Shown in pieces: positions 12,890 to 25,400 of a stretch of 64,000 nucleotides of DNA. The notes under the pieces are model-generated. The model was not told where the DNA came from. It saw only the letters and a program-made list of their open reading frames with translations, and searched no databases. The first letter of the stretch is position 1. Each line of letters opens with the position of its first letter. The position numbers and the translations under genes were made by a program. This stretch comes from Liolophura sinensis (Eukaryota > Mollusca > Polyplacophora > Chitonida > Chitonidae), in the NCBI RefSeq assembly GCF_032854445.1, contig NC_088300.1:15903191-15967190 (forward strand), written 5' to 3'.

Positions 12890-13345
12890 ATCCTATAAAA
12901 ACCAAAGACCTGTAGTATATTTCATCTCATAAAAACCAAAGACTTGTAATACATTTCAGTCTATAAGACTAGACCTGGAGTATATTTATCTACAAAATCA
13001 AAGACCTGTAGTATATTTCATCTCTTAAAAACCAAAGACTTGTAATATATTTCAGTCTATAAGACTACACGATTAGTATATTTTCATACAAAACCAAAGA
13101 CCTGTAGTATATTTCAGCCTATAAAACCAAAGACCTGTAGTATATTTCAGCCTATAAAACCAAAGACCTGTAGTATATTTCAGCCTATAAAACCAAAGAC
13201 CTGTAGTATATTTCAGCCTATAAAACCAAAGACCTGTAGTATATTTCAGCCTATACAACCAAAGACCTGTAGTATATTTCAGCCTATACAACCAAAGACC
13301 TGTAGTATATTTTGGCCTATACAACCAAAGACCTGTAGTATCCTA
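12890..13345. repeat. 33-bp minisatellite in the GPR137 3' UTR
   Basis: The unit AAAGACCTGTAGTATATTTC followed by AGCCTATAAAACC is repeated about seven times almost perfectly at 13095-13345. Older, variable copies (with TCATCTCATAAAAA, and TTGTAATA for CTGTAGTA) lie at 12890-13090. It begins about 130 bp downstream of the GPR137 stop on the minus strand, so it is probably inside the 3' UTR. Because 33 is a multiple of three, one minus-strand frame stays open and spells an 11-residue repeat; there is no evidence it is translated. Confidence 0.93.
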
Positions 13346-13472
13346 TTATGTCAAACCTAAACCATTTTTAGAATGTCCATGTTTATGCTATTGACTTCAA
13401 CATATGTCCAGCTGTATCTGTTAGACCTACAGGCAGAAGGTCAAACTTGTCAGTGCCCTGTCAGTCAGGTGG

Positions 13473-16400
13473 TTATGTGCCATCGTAGAACTGCTGGTAG
13501 CTGCCCACCACACCCCTCATCTGACCACTGTGCACCAGAGCTGATGTGGTTCTTCCCGACGCTGAAGAGAAACTGCCAAATGCTGCCCCATTGTTAACAT
13601 GCCCTTGTCCCTCCTGGGGTGTCCCTTGAACGGCATGATTGTTTGAGTACTGAGAGTTGATTCCATAGTAGCTGTGAAGAAACAAGATAACACAAGATGC
13701 AACAAAAATATTCCAGGACCTCTGCTGATGATTGCAAGATCAGTCAGTAAAGAAGAATAATCTCATTGATACCTCAAGAATCTCATTGAGGTATCCGAGT
13801 ACATTTTATTTGGATTAAGTACCGTTTATATGAACACGAAGATGTGTAAATGTTCATTTACTAGCATATGATGGCAATCACAAACAATACAAATGAAAGA
13901 ATCTGCTCATTCCCTGTTCACGGCCATGTTTGAAACAGTTCTTCCTATGTCTTAGTGGTTGAAAGGCCATCACCTCTAACCACCAGACCACCCATGTGTA
14001 AATAATATAACATATATGTAGTGTTTCTGGTGTGTGAGGTTCAACACTCGCATGTCCATTTTGGTTGATTTGGTGAAACATAACTGTAACAGGAATTCTG
14101 GTCACAAACAAAGAACGTAGTCAATCGCTATCAAGTTTGTAGATTAGAGTATGTGTAGTGATGGACAGTGTATACATGTAGGTATGGCAACAAATACATT
14201 ACCTCCTTGGAATACATGAAACAACCCAGCCAAATATTCACCCATGACAAAGTTACCCATTTTGCCAACGAGTTCTGAGGTTTTGTTTAGGAGGTAGGAT
14301 TATATGCTACTGGAAAAATGTACTTTCAACTCTAAAAATATTTTTATGACATTTCTCTGCTTCTAAAAATGAACTTTTCATATTTCATAGGTGAAATTTT
14401 AGGTGATCTACAGAATTTTAAATGATTTCAAGATTTCAAGTTACTGGCTGCCCAATTACCTGTCATTTTTGGTGAAACCTGTATTCTAGGCCAATCACTG
14501 ACTTACCTCCCCCTGGAATTCTCGACGGCCTTAGAGAGATCATCATCGCTGTCATAGCGGCGTGGGTTGTCAAAGAAGTAGGACTTGGAGCTGTGGCTGT
14601 GGGTTGAAATCTCGGACAATGTCTGTAAACAGCAAGGTATAACATTAACAACTTTGGGCGGGTCAGTGGAGAAATCTTTCCCGGACATAAATGGTATTAC
14701 ACAAGCAAGGAACTATTTCATGGATTATCCATGTTATTATTATTGTCACATCCAGGTGGGTAATAATTGCTGATTTTTCAATTGCTTGAGAAATTCTAGA
14801 CTCCCACACCTTCACCTTGGTGGCAATGAATGCTCTTCTGAATGACCATTCAGGTAAACTTCGTGCACTACTTTTTCTGTCACTTTTTCTTACTCTGTCA
14901 ATAAAACTGGCTGCCTTCACGCCTACATTCTTGAGAATGGCATTAATCAATGATGAAAAAAAAACTTTAAAAAATGCATGATATATCAGGATCTGAAACA
15001 TTCTTTCCAAACACAGAAATGCATATATCAGGTTTACTTTGAAAACATTGGTAGAAACTGTGCACACAAAATATATTAACACAAAGTGTCAGTTAACAGT
15101 CACAAATGTTAGGACCCACCATGACTGCCGCAGTGGGTCTGCGAACCCTGAAGAACACGACCACGATAAATGTGGGTAACACTTCCCACACAAACAGGAC
15201 AATCCCGAAAGACACGAATGCGTATCCTCTATCCAGTGTGAAGATATCAGCCTGAAGGGAAAAAAAATGCAGGGTTTGTTACAAATTACAAGGATGCATG
15301 AAGATATTAAGAGGGAAAACAATCTAATCTTCATCAAGTTTATTTTCTTAATTATTGCTGACTGAATTCACTCATGCCATCAATAAGAATATGCTGCATG
15401 TAACGCAAGTCATCCATCAAATTGTGCCCTGCTCACAAGTTTTATTGAGCTTTTGACTGAAATTTCCTATTTCACTTTTCTGTCAATATTTATTTCTTTA
15501 AAATACATGTACCTATCCCTATATACCTACCAACTGCCATCTATTTTTTTCTGATAGGGTCATATTATGCCAAACAAAGAATTTTTTAAAATGGTGAGAG
15601 ACAGCAGTTAGAAAGATTTCTGCCACGTTATACTTCTAAATACTTACTTCCTTATTTACTCCTACACAAAACCAGAGCTGAAGAGATAAAGTTTTATAGG
15701 ATATCGTTCAACTAACTTAATGCAACATCCTGTTTCTCAACAGGAATATTTGAAAAAAATGAAGGACTGATAACATGTAAATCTCACTGTGAAGCATGCA
15801 TTTTCTTTCCATGAATTTCACATCAATGTCATTACCTGATCTGATACATTAACCCAGTCATATCCAAAGCCTGGTACCCGCTTCCTGGTGGCTGGGTAGA
15901 TGGCTATGAAATTGTAGACAGCACGGGAGAGGTACAGTAAGACAATGGCTACACTGGCTATCATGGCCTGACATAGGGTGGTTCCCTGGTACAGACAAAA
16001 CAAACAGTGATCACACAGAGCAACACATTTAAACAGGTACCACTGACTTTTGACTTCAGACAGTAAAAAATGAGAACCAATATCAGAGTTTCCAGAGCAT
16101 AGGATTTATCTACTTCAATCACCTCTGCAACTAATAGTTTGAAATATTCCAAGAGAACTATGGGGTGCAGAGAAATAATTTGCACAGTTTTATGAAGTTT
16201 GCATGTTTAATGACACAAACAAAGTTTTTAGCATCATTTTCATAACAACTGTAAGCACAAATTCCACTGAAAAAAGTGCTTTAGTGGTTGAAAAGGTTGA
16301 AGATTAACAGTATAATAGTTTTATATCCCAATCTACAGCAGAACAAAAATGACCTTCAATTTGTTGGAAATGGACAAAACAGTAACACTCCAGCTTGATC

Positions 16401-19400
16401 TGTTAGAGCTGTAACTTATGGTGAAGCTACAGTATGTATCAAGTTTCAGTTCTACACAGTGAATGATTTTGAAAGGAAATAACCTGGAAAAACTTTCTTT
16501 AACCAAAAACGGCCCGGCCATCTTCATTGGATCAAGCTGGCAATGTCCAACATCATCTACTTTACTGAGCCGTATTAATGTTTCAAGCCTGAACTTTCCT
16601 TCATAAATATGCAGGATTCATAGCCCAATCAGGTTCCACTTTACAAAGCCCTTAAGAGTTCAAAACAACAAGGCATAGTAACGACTATGAGGTGTAGATG
16701 GAATAATTTTATTTCACAGTAATCTCAGAAGAAGTGCTAGTGCAAAAAATAAATCCCTGCACATTGGCTTGTTAAAGGTTATCAGGGGAATGACAGGGAG
16801 CACGGGGGAAACCCATGACCATCCGCAGGTTGCTGAAAGATCTTCCTGGGAAACAACGACAAACTTATGGACAGGCAGCCCAAACAGGGATGCTAAGCTA
16901 GGCTCACCTTCCTAGTAATTTCATCAATAACAACTTTCCAGCTATCAACAGAAAATTATAAATTTTATAGCGCTTTATAAGAGATATAAAATATGACTCC
17001 AAAATGAAAGTTTTTCTGTTTCATTTTTTTCACTATCTTTAGACCAAACTCTTCAGTCAGAACTTTACAAACAAACAGCACATATGGACCTTGTGCGAGT
17101 ACAGTGTACACTGGTGGGTGTACATGTAACAAGCACTCTCTACTGTGTCTCAGCTACTGCTTACCTTTGCCTCAAGAACCAGGCTTGATGAGGGCATCTT
17201 AGACATCTTGTACAGGCAAATGGAGAGAGAGATGCCTGCGATAACGAAAAGTGTATCATTGATGGCCACACGCACCGTCAGGATTTCCACTGGGACAGAC
17301 TTGTACCGCTTCTCCTGGTCCTTCACCACAATCGCACAGACTAGGTTCGTCACGATGAAGATGATGACAGCAAACACCACACCCAGACGTAACGGGGTTC
17401 TAGAAAACAAGCGCTGATGTCATGACCCAGACTTAATAGAGTTTGGAAAAGTGCTGATGTCATGACTGAAATGTAATGGAGTTCTGGAAAACAAGCGCTG
17501 ATGTCAAGATCCAAACGTAATGGAAATGTAGAAAAGCGCTGATGTCATGACCCAAATGTAATGGAGTTCCCCAAAACAACAACTCCAGCATTTGTGTCTT
17601 ATTTATTAATAGTGGAGTATCTATCAATAGTGAAGCCCTAGTACTATGTGTTTCAAGTAAACTGGAGAGTGCAGACTAAAAATTAAGACATCTGACAAAC
17701 CTTCTGAATTTAATTAGCTGGGATTCAAGGCTGTGATATCATACTATCTCAAAAACATTTGGTAAATTATTCCACTCTAATTCATGGGCGCCTGCTGCAT
17801 ACTCTGACAAAGTGATAGTTGAGCAAGCAACCGAAGATTAATGGTGTCTGCTCACAGATGTACAGGTGTATACTTCCGCTGATCTCAGCGATTTATCACC
17901 AATGTTATGTCTTCATAGATTCAGCATGATGAGAAAACATAGCCAGGTATTGGGAGGCCTGATACATCTGGTCAGGTAGATACCAATGATGGGAGTCTTT
18001 ATAGAGAAGAGAAATATACAAACTTGAGCTCAAACTCAATGTTAGACAACTCTGAGTGGTCAAGAATTATAACAATCCCACTCATATATACATGCATTTA
18101 TGAACATTTAGACATAAACCAAAGAAAATAACAGTAACTTACTTGTACCTGTTGGGCTCAAATTTCGCTCTCGCCTTAAAAACCACCTGGGAAATAAAAT
18201 GGAAAATGTTAAGTTTGAGTTTATTCCAGTTTATCAAGAAATACAGCATGTAGGTACAATTTATGGTTAACAGAAACTGGGCAAAAGCCCTGGGAAAACA
18301 AACCAAAGCATGCTCTTCACCACATATACCTGAACATCTTTAGCTTTTCTAACCTGTAACTACTGCTTTCCATTCCCTTATATCACCCTAGATAAATAAC
18401 AGGTAAACACCAATGACAGGATAGATGTGTGCAATGAGAACCTTTCTCATGTACTGTATCTTCCTAAGTCTGTTTGAGCTCAACATTTGCACATATGTAA
18501 ATGGCTTCTTTCCTCACTGAGCCAGCAGAACACAATACTTAATACTGCCTTACACATTGCATACTACATCTTTACAAAGTGAAAGTATGTACTTTAAAAA
18601 TCTATATGCATGCTGGTGATTTTTAATAATATAACATTCAAATATAATGTTTTCTTTTGGTTTGTCAAAAGTAACATATATAGTCAAACATTAAATATGT
18701 ATATATACATTGTGGTGGAGATCACATCTGATCTACTAAATGTACCTAATAGAAGGTTACTGGTGGATAAAATGTATGTCCATCTGTATACAATGAAGTT
18801 GCCAATGGTTGAAACATATCGAAAAATTGACTCGCAAAGCTTTATGACAATGGGTCCATAATTCCAGCACTCTATACATGTACCTCCATGAAATTCCTCA
18901 GGTTACCACATGTAATATAATGCCAATTTCCATGTATCAATATCAGAAACACTCTCCCAACACACACTGCCCCTTCCCCTCTCACTTGTCCTCTTCTTTC
19001 CCAAGATACATCCAAATTCATACACCCAGAGCACCAGATTCCAATGAAACTGGTTGGTTACACAACCATCATAATTTGTGAAGGATTCACGTTGTCGTGT
19101 GTGGGTTCAGGGCATTTTTGAACCCGTCAAAAGGGTTTGGGGGTGAGACGTTTGGGATCTCAAATGATGACATTAGCATATCTTTGTGTTACACGCAAGT
19201 GGTCAAACTGAATGGAAAGGCTACCCAAATTATTCCGTTAGATCAAGACCTTGGTTACAGCAGGATTTGTGATAACAGTCACTTCGTAGTTTAATTATTA
19301 CTTTAATATCTTCAACAAAGGAGAGTTATGAGACCAACACAAAATCTCATAAGTTGTGGGAAGTTGGCAGGAAGTAAACAGTTGTATTTTGCTATGGCAA

Positions 19401-22400
19401 ATGAAGTGTTAAATCTCTGAACAGAGAAAGTCAGTTTGTGTTGTGAACTCAGTGATAAATTATAAACAGTGACTATTTGAACCCAGATCTCAGCACATTC
19501 AAGCTTAGAGGGTATACCTGTATGCAAATACTAACAAACTACTGCTAGCGCAATTAAAACCCTAGGCCTGAGAAGCTTTTCTTGTAATACACCAATATCA
19601 CCAGTAAGACACTTTATAGACAAATCCATGATATGTGGTTGAACTGCCTGAACATGTAACTTTAATGATTTTGAGAGACGCAGGTGTCTTGAAAGCTACA
19701 CTTGTCATAGGGTAGGCCTAATGACAGAGATATAAATAGAGATAGACAGTTATTCTGACATTTGTTTTACTTTACTGTGTAGATATGCATAATGCTTCTA
19801 TGAAACAATCAGAGATGGGCTTAGATTTGCAGTTCAAACAAATCCTCATGCTGAATTCTATGAGTGTAATGCAGACAGAGAGTTGAGTACTTGTACCTCC
19901 ACAAAGATATGATTCAAAATTTTTATCTTCATGCTTTAACAAGAGTTTACACTTCCCTGAGGCTGTCTGTATTATAATACAGACATAAGCAGATAACAGT
20001 AAATCATATAATGTACACAAATATCATTAACACAGCTGAGTGTGATAAAGTTCTAATATTAGCTCTGTAAATATACAATATATATGCACAAGCAGAGCAA
20101 TATCTACAAATTCATCTTTTATAGAAATTAAAGGATTAATGTAATTCAGGCAAATATGTTAATGACATGGCGAATGAGTCAGCTCCCAATATACATGCAC
20201 GTATCTGTTGAAGTGGGTCAGTTTAAATGTTTGTTTATTTATTAATCTGACTGTTGTTCAAAGCTGTACTCAAGAGTTTTTCGCTTATAAAAAGAAGGAA
20301 CTTGTATTAAGATGCCAGTGCACAGGAGTTTTGGTGAGTCAGGTAATCCTACATGTACATGTATATGTGTGTGTATTGTCAGTCATGGACCTGCACATGT
20401 ATACCAGTACAGTACTGTGTAAGTCTTCTCTACCTGCCCTCCCTCTGGCACTTGCTCATTAGCCCAAGATCAGCAGACACACCTTTAACTGGGTCAGCGC
20501 CAATGGTGGGTCAGGTAAAGCTACTACACATGTGCATGAACTTATTCCGAGTCACATGATAAGCGACTGACCTCAACAAGGCAATTTTCTAAACCATATA
20601 TCCTGTTTACAGACATGGTTTTATCAACAAACACATCAACGTGGATTCAGTGTGCAACTATGGGATCCTCTGTATCGGTACATAGACTCTGATGCTGTTT
20701 GTTAAAAACAGTTTTCAGTGTAATATAAACAAATGTCAAAACAAATAAAACACACAGGGAATATTTTATCTCCAGATTTAGATGTTCAGGATAACCAGCA
20801 TTCAAAATCAATCGCATTAAAAAGTCAAAACTAATTACTCGAGTAAGAACAAAACAAAAAAAGGGTATGGTACATGTCACAAAGGCCACTGTTAATTAAA
20901 TCTTGTTTTTCATGACCCTCAAATATAAAATCTGACAAGAAATAATTATAGTACATGCCAAACTGACCTATTAAAGTACATTGTTTTCAAATCCACAGGT
21001 ATTTTTTAGGTACAGTTAATGAGTCATTATTACTTAAAACTAACTGCACTATCATACGTCATGAGAATTTAACAATAAGAAAACAATGGCCTAGCCTGTT
21101 TGGATCCATGGGACAGTCATACTGACAGCTGATGCCAGGTTTAATCTGCAGGATTAGGCTGACGTTCTCTATTGATTGAGACAGAAATGTTAACATTTTC
21201 TATGAGCAACTTGTTCTCAAAAATATGAGTTAAGTCACACTATATACTGATGAGTGATGATAAAAAAAGAATGAATCCTCATACACAATTCTGTATTTCA
21301 TTGGTATATTAAATAATATTTGTGGAAATGATCTTTCCCATTTTTTCAGTGTTTATTGTGCAACGAAAGTAAAAAATGCGCTGTCCAATAGCTATATACA
21401 ATGTATGTCCTGATCTATGACAGGAAGCTACTTGCACATGAAGTGGTCATGAAAACTACAGAATCTGTATGGATCTACTGCATTATGACAAGGTGAGCCA
21501 ATGCCAGGGAAATAATTAATTCAGACTGGAGGTTCCAGAAGGGTACCCTCTGCTGTAAAATTTCCAGGCATATACGTCAGCTATTTTGCCTAGTTATATG
21601 CAGACATACATGTATATCCCAGTCTAACAGGCACATAAATGAATCTGACAATACAGAATTTGAGAGCCCCAGCTGCTTCCTGGCTGACTAGATCCCTGTA
21701 GGGCCACACATGTCAATGTAAAGTGTTACATGAGTCCACAACTGGACTGCCTTTCATCCATCACATTTACCTGTACTATATATAGCAAACCCAGGCATAC
21801 ACAAGCTGCCAAGTCACATGGACGGTGGCACAAAGCCTTCCAACGGCTTCATGGTAGATTTACCTGTGCTTATCAACCTAACACCATCAGTCTAAATGAG
21901 TCTGTCAAAGGTTTACCTGTAATTTTCAAACATCTTGATGTCAACAATTGATTTATCATCATGTTTAAAAAAAATTAAATTTGAATTTGAGCATTATGTA
22001 TATTTACGCAACAAACAGTATCTCCTTGCATGAAGTACACACACATAGACAAAGGCACAATTTCATAAGCATAATTACATAGCAAATTTAATCACACGGC
22101 CAGCTTGCCAACATAAAAGCATTATGTGTGATTATGTACATTATAGTGTCTTTCTCCACTCAGAACAAACTACATTACATAGCAAATTTAATCACACGGC
22201 CAGCTTGCCAACATAAAAGCATTATGTGTGATTATGTACATTATAGTGTCTTTCTCCACTCAGAACAAACTACATTTCATAGCAAATTTAATCACAAGGC
22301 CAGCTTGCCAACATAAATGCATTATATGTGATTATGTACATTATAGTGTCTTTCTCCACTCAGAACAAACTACATGTAAGCCATGTGAAGGTCACACCTT

Positions 22401-25400
22401 TCTTCTTTTAACAGAAAGAAGAACACCAATAAAGGCAAGGATGGGAACCTCAGGATATAGTTCATGTAATGTGAAATTCTGCTTCTCATCATGAATTTAA
22501 TTTAAAATGATAGGACTGAAACATGAACACGAGTCTATCCTATATTAACCTGTAAATCTTGCTCTAAAGCATATTTCGCCTTACATGACTGATGCACTGG
22601 GCCATCTCTCAAAAGACAAAATCACCTAGACAAACAAGGCCCATTTCTCCTTCCTCATGGCCTCCAAAAATAAGACACGATGTTTCTCTTCCAAAAGAGT
22701 TAATCAGGAAAAATACATGTATAACCAAATTTTCTCCTCATAAAGTACAACAAGAAAAGCATAACCATGTACACATGCACATCAAAGAAAGTAAGGAAAG
22801 CTTGAATGAATGAACTAAATGCATGGAATTTAACATATACTAAACAATTTTTCAGTCATATGACGATTCATTAGGTGTGAGTAGATATACTGTGTCGTCT
22901 TATGGCAGGACAAATCCAAGTCGCCAAAGTGCCGCCGCCAGTAAAGTATCATGTCAAAGACACCAGACACGACACCTCACCCAGTCATACTGTACTGACA
23001 TCGGGCCAACCAGTCATGTTTCCTTCCTCTGTCCTCTCAGTGCTGAGTGCCACACGAGCCAGCAACATGTACCATTTTTAAAGTCTTTGGTATGACCCAA
23101 CCTGGGTTTTACACCAAGCCTCCCAACTTCGAGGAGGATGCTCTAACCATTAGGCCATCAAAGCGGTCAGGAAAGCTTGACCATATCTTCTTCCTCTCCT
23201 GACATGAATGAGTACACAAAGTAAAGCATGTCCATATGCTTCCTTCATACAGATGATCTATCACATTGATCATCTATCTACAATGAGCAGGGGAGCAGGA
23301 CATGGCTGAGTGGTCAGAGGTGCTTACCTTCCAACTGCTAGGACACATGACTCTACAGGTACAGGTTCAATACCCATCTTGAACAATGAATTTGTGCATT
23401 CCCCTGCTCTCAATGTCTGTGGGGTCTTGGTGGTCAACAGCACTCCTATGGCCATGAGTTCAGTCTAACATTCTTTAAAATTCATTTGTCTTCCACACAC
23501 CATGGTGTGCATATCTGTGCGCCACACATGGGAAACTTAGTTGTCAGTCTGGGAAGGTATGTCAGCAACCTGCAGATGGTCATATAAGTGAAACATTCTT
23601 GAATATGATGTAAAACACCAATCAAAAAAAAATAAATAAATAACTAGTCAAAGATGGGTAGTTTCTGGTTTCCACCACTCACAAAACTGACCATCACTGA
23701 ATATAACTGTCACGGTGTTGAATATTCAACAAATAAATAAATACAGCTGTACATAATAATTAAGTACAGCAATAAAGGGATGCTCATTATATTCTCCTTA
23801 CATAATGAGTGCATATACCATGAATTACACGAACAATGGCCAGGACCACGGTATAGGCTATTTCACCATGAGAATTGATGCACACTCCTGTTATAACACA
23901 GGCAATATGCCCAGTCTTCTCCCTCAGGTGAGATGTGTGAGACACATTTATCAGAGCACAGCCTGGGATTCCTTTACATTCAGGACCAAGTAACACCAAG
24001 CTATCATAGGCTAAGTGGATTGTAATTACCATGGTATTTAACATACACGTATGCCAAAGCAGTTGATACAAGCAAGGTCAAGCTTTACAGGGAGAACTAT
24101 TGATCTTAAAAAGATGTTCTAAAGTCCGCTGGGAAGGTAATATGACAAATCTTCCTTTAAAAAAAAGTCAAATTTCAGCACCAAATATAATATTTCAAGA
24201 CATTTATTTGCCTCTAATGCTGCACTTTGCTGGTAAAATTTGAGGTCATTTAGGGTATACTACTTCAAATTGTTCTAAATATGTCTGACCATGATGCCTT
24301 TTACAAGGAATTACACCAGATATTTCTTTTCATAAGTTAAGCGTTCGTGTATATGACATTACTAAAGTATGCAACCTTAACAAAATATACATGTACATGT
24401 AATGTATGTAATACACAAATGGGTCAGTCCTTACAGGTGAGTTTATATCATAATGTTATCATAAGAAGTAGGTTAATTTCATCCAACATATTCCTCTGAT
24501 AGTTGGAAATTTATACATGTCAAATATTTCAATGAATTACTATTTCACACTCTTCTCAAAATACATGTAATTAGTACCCAGATTCAGTTCAATTCAAAAG
24601 GAACCAGTACACAAAGATACGGATACTTTGCATTTTCATATTATTTGTTCAATTTTGGAACTGACCCCTTGATATTTACTCTTGGTCAGTGCAATATTTC
24701 CCAAAGTCATGCCTTAAGGTTGCTGTCACCTAGATGTCAATCCCGGCTATCTCTGACTCATCTGAGCTATCATCTCACCCAGGCCAGTCACCTCAGCTCT
24801 GGATGTCTTCACCATACCTGCTATCAACCAACCCTCTTATTGACACACTGTAGCAGACACCTCAGGCTAACCACTGTACAGCTGATGACTTCTATAGGGC
24901 AGTAATCCATGGCATGCTATGTTCACATGCAGTGATGATTGCAATCCTAGATATTTATAGTAACTGTGAATTACCGTGTTAATTTGGTAGTACATGTAGA
25001 AAATGAAAATGAAAATGAAAATTTAAACATGTATCAGTATCTTGTAAATAAAACACATTATTTGTTTCTTTCATTGTTTTGTTTTTTTAAATCATAACCA
25101 CAAAATGCTCTACATGTTTCACGTTCGGAGATTAAAGATTATGCAATACACAATTTTACTACAACAGCTGTCTATCAATGGTACAATATTGCCCTAATAT
25201 CTATATGTATATCCACACAACATCGTGATGCATGCCAAATTCTCTATCTCTGCCAAAAGTAGAGTAATACTGTAAAATAAGGCATTGTACACTGAGAGTT
25301 AACATAAAAAAAAAACATATTATACAACATTAATTTCACTACAGCAGCATTTCTTAATATTTTAAGCATTTTAAGTATGACAGTTGCTACATTTCCCTGT

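Noticed and set aside
13073-13324. Open frame encoding an 11-residue repeat protein
   Set aside because: It exists only because the minisatellite unit is 33 bp; no start context or splice sites support it.
14663-15082. 139-codon minus-strand open frame in GPR137 intron 5
   Set aside because: It lies between two confirmed exons, has no family resemblance, and the exons join in phase without it.
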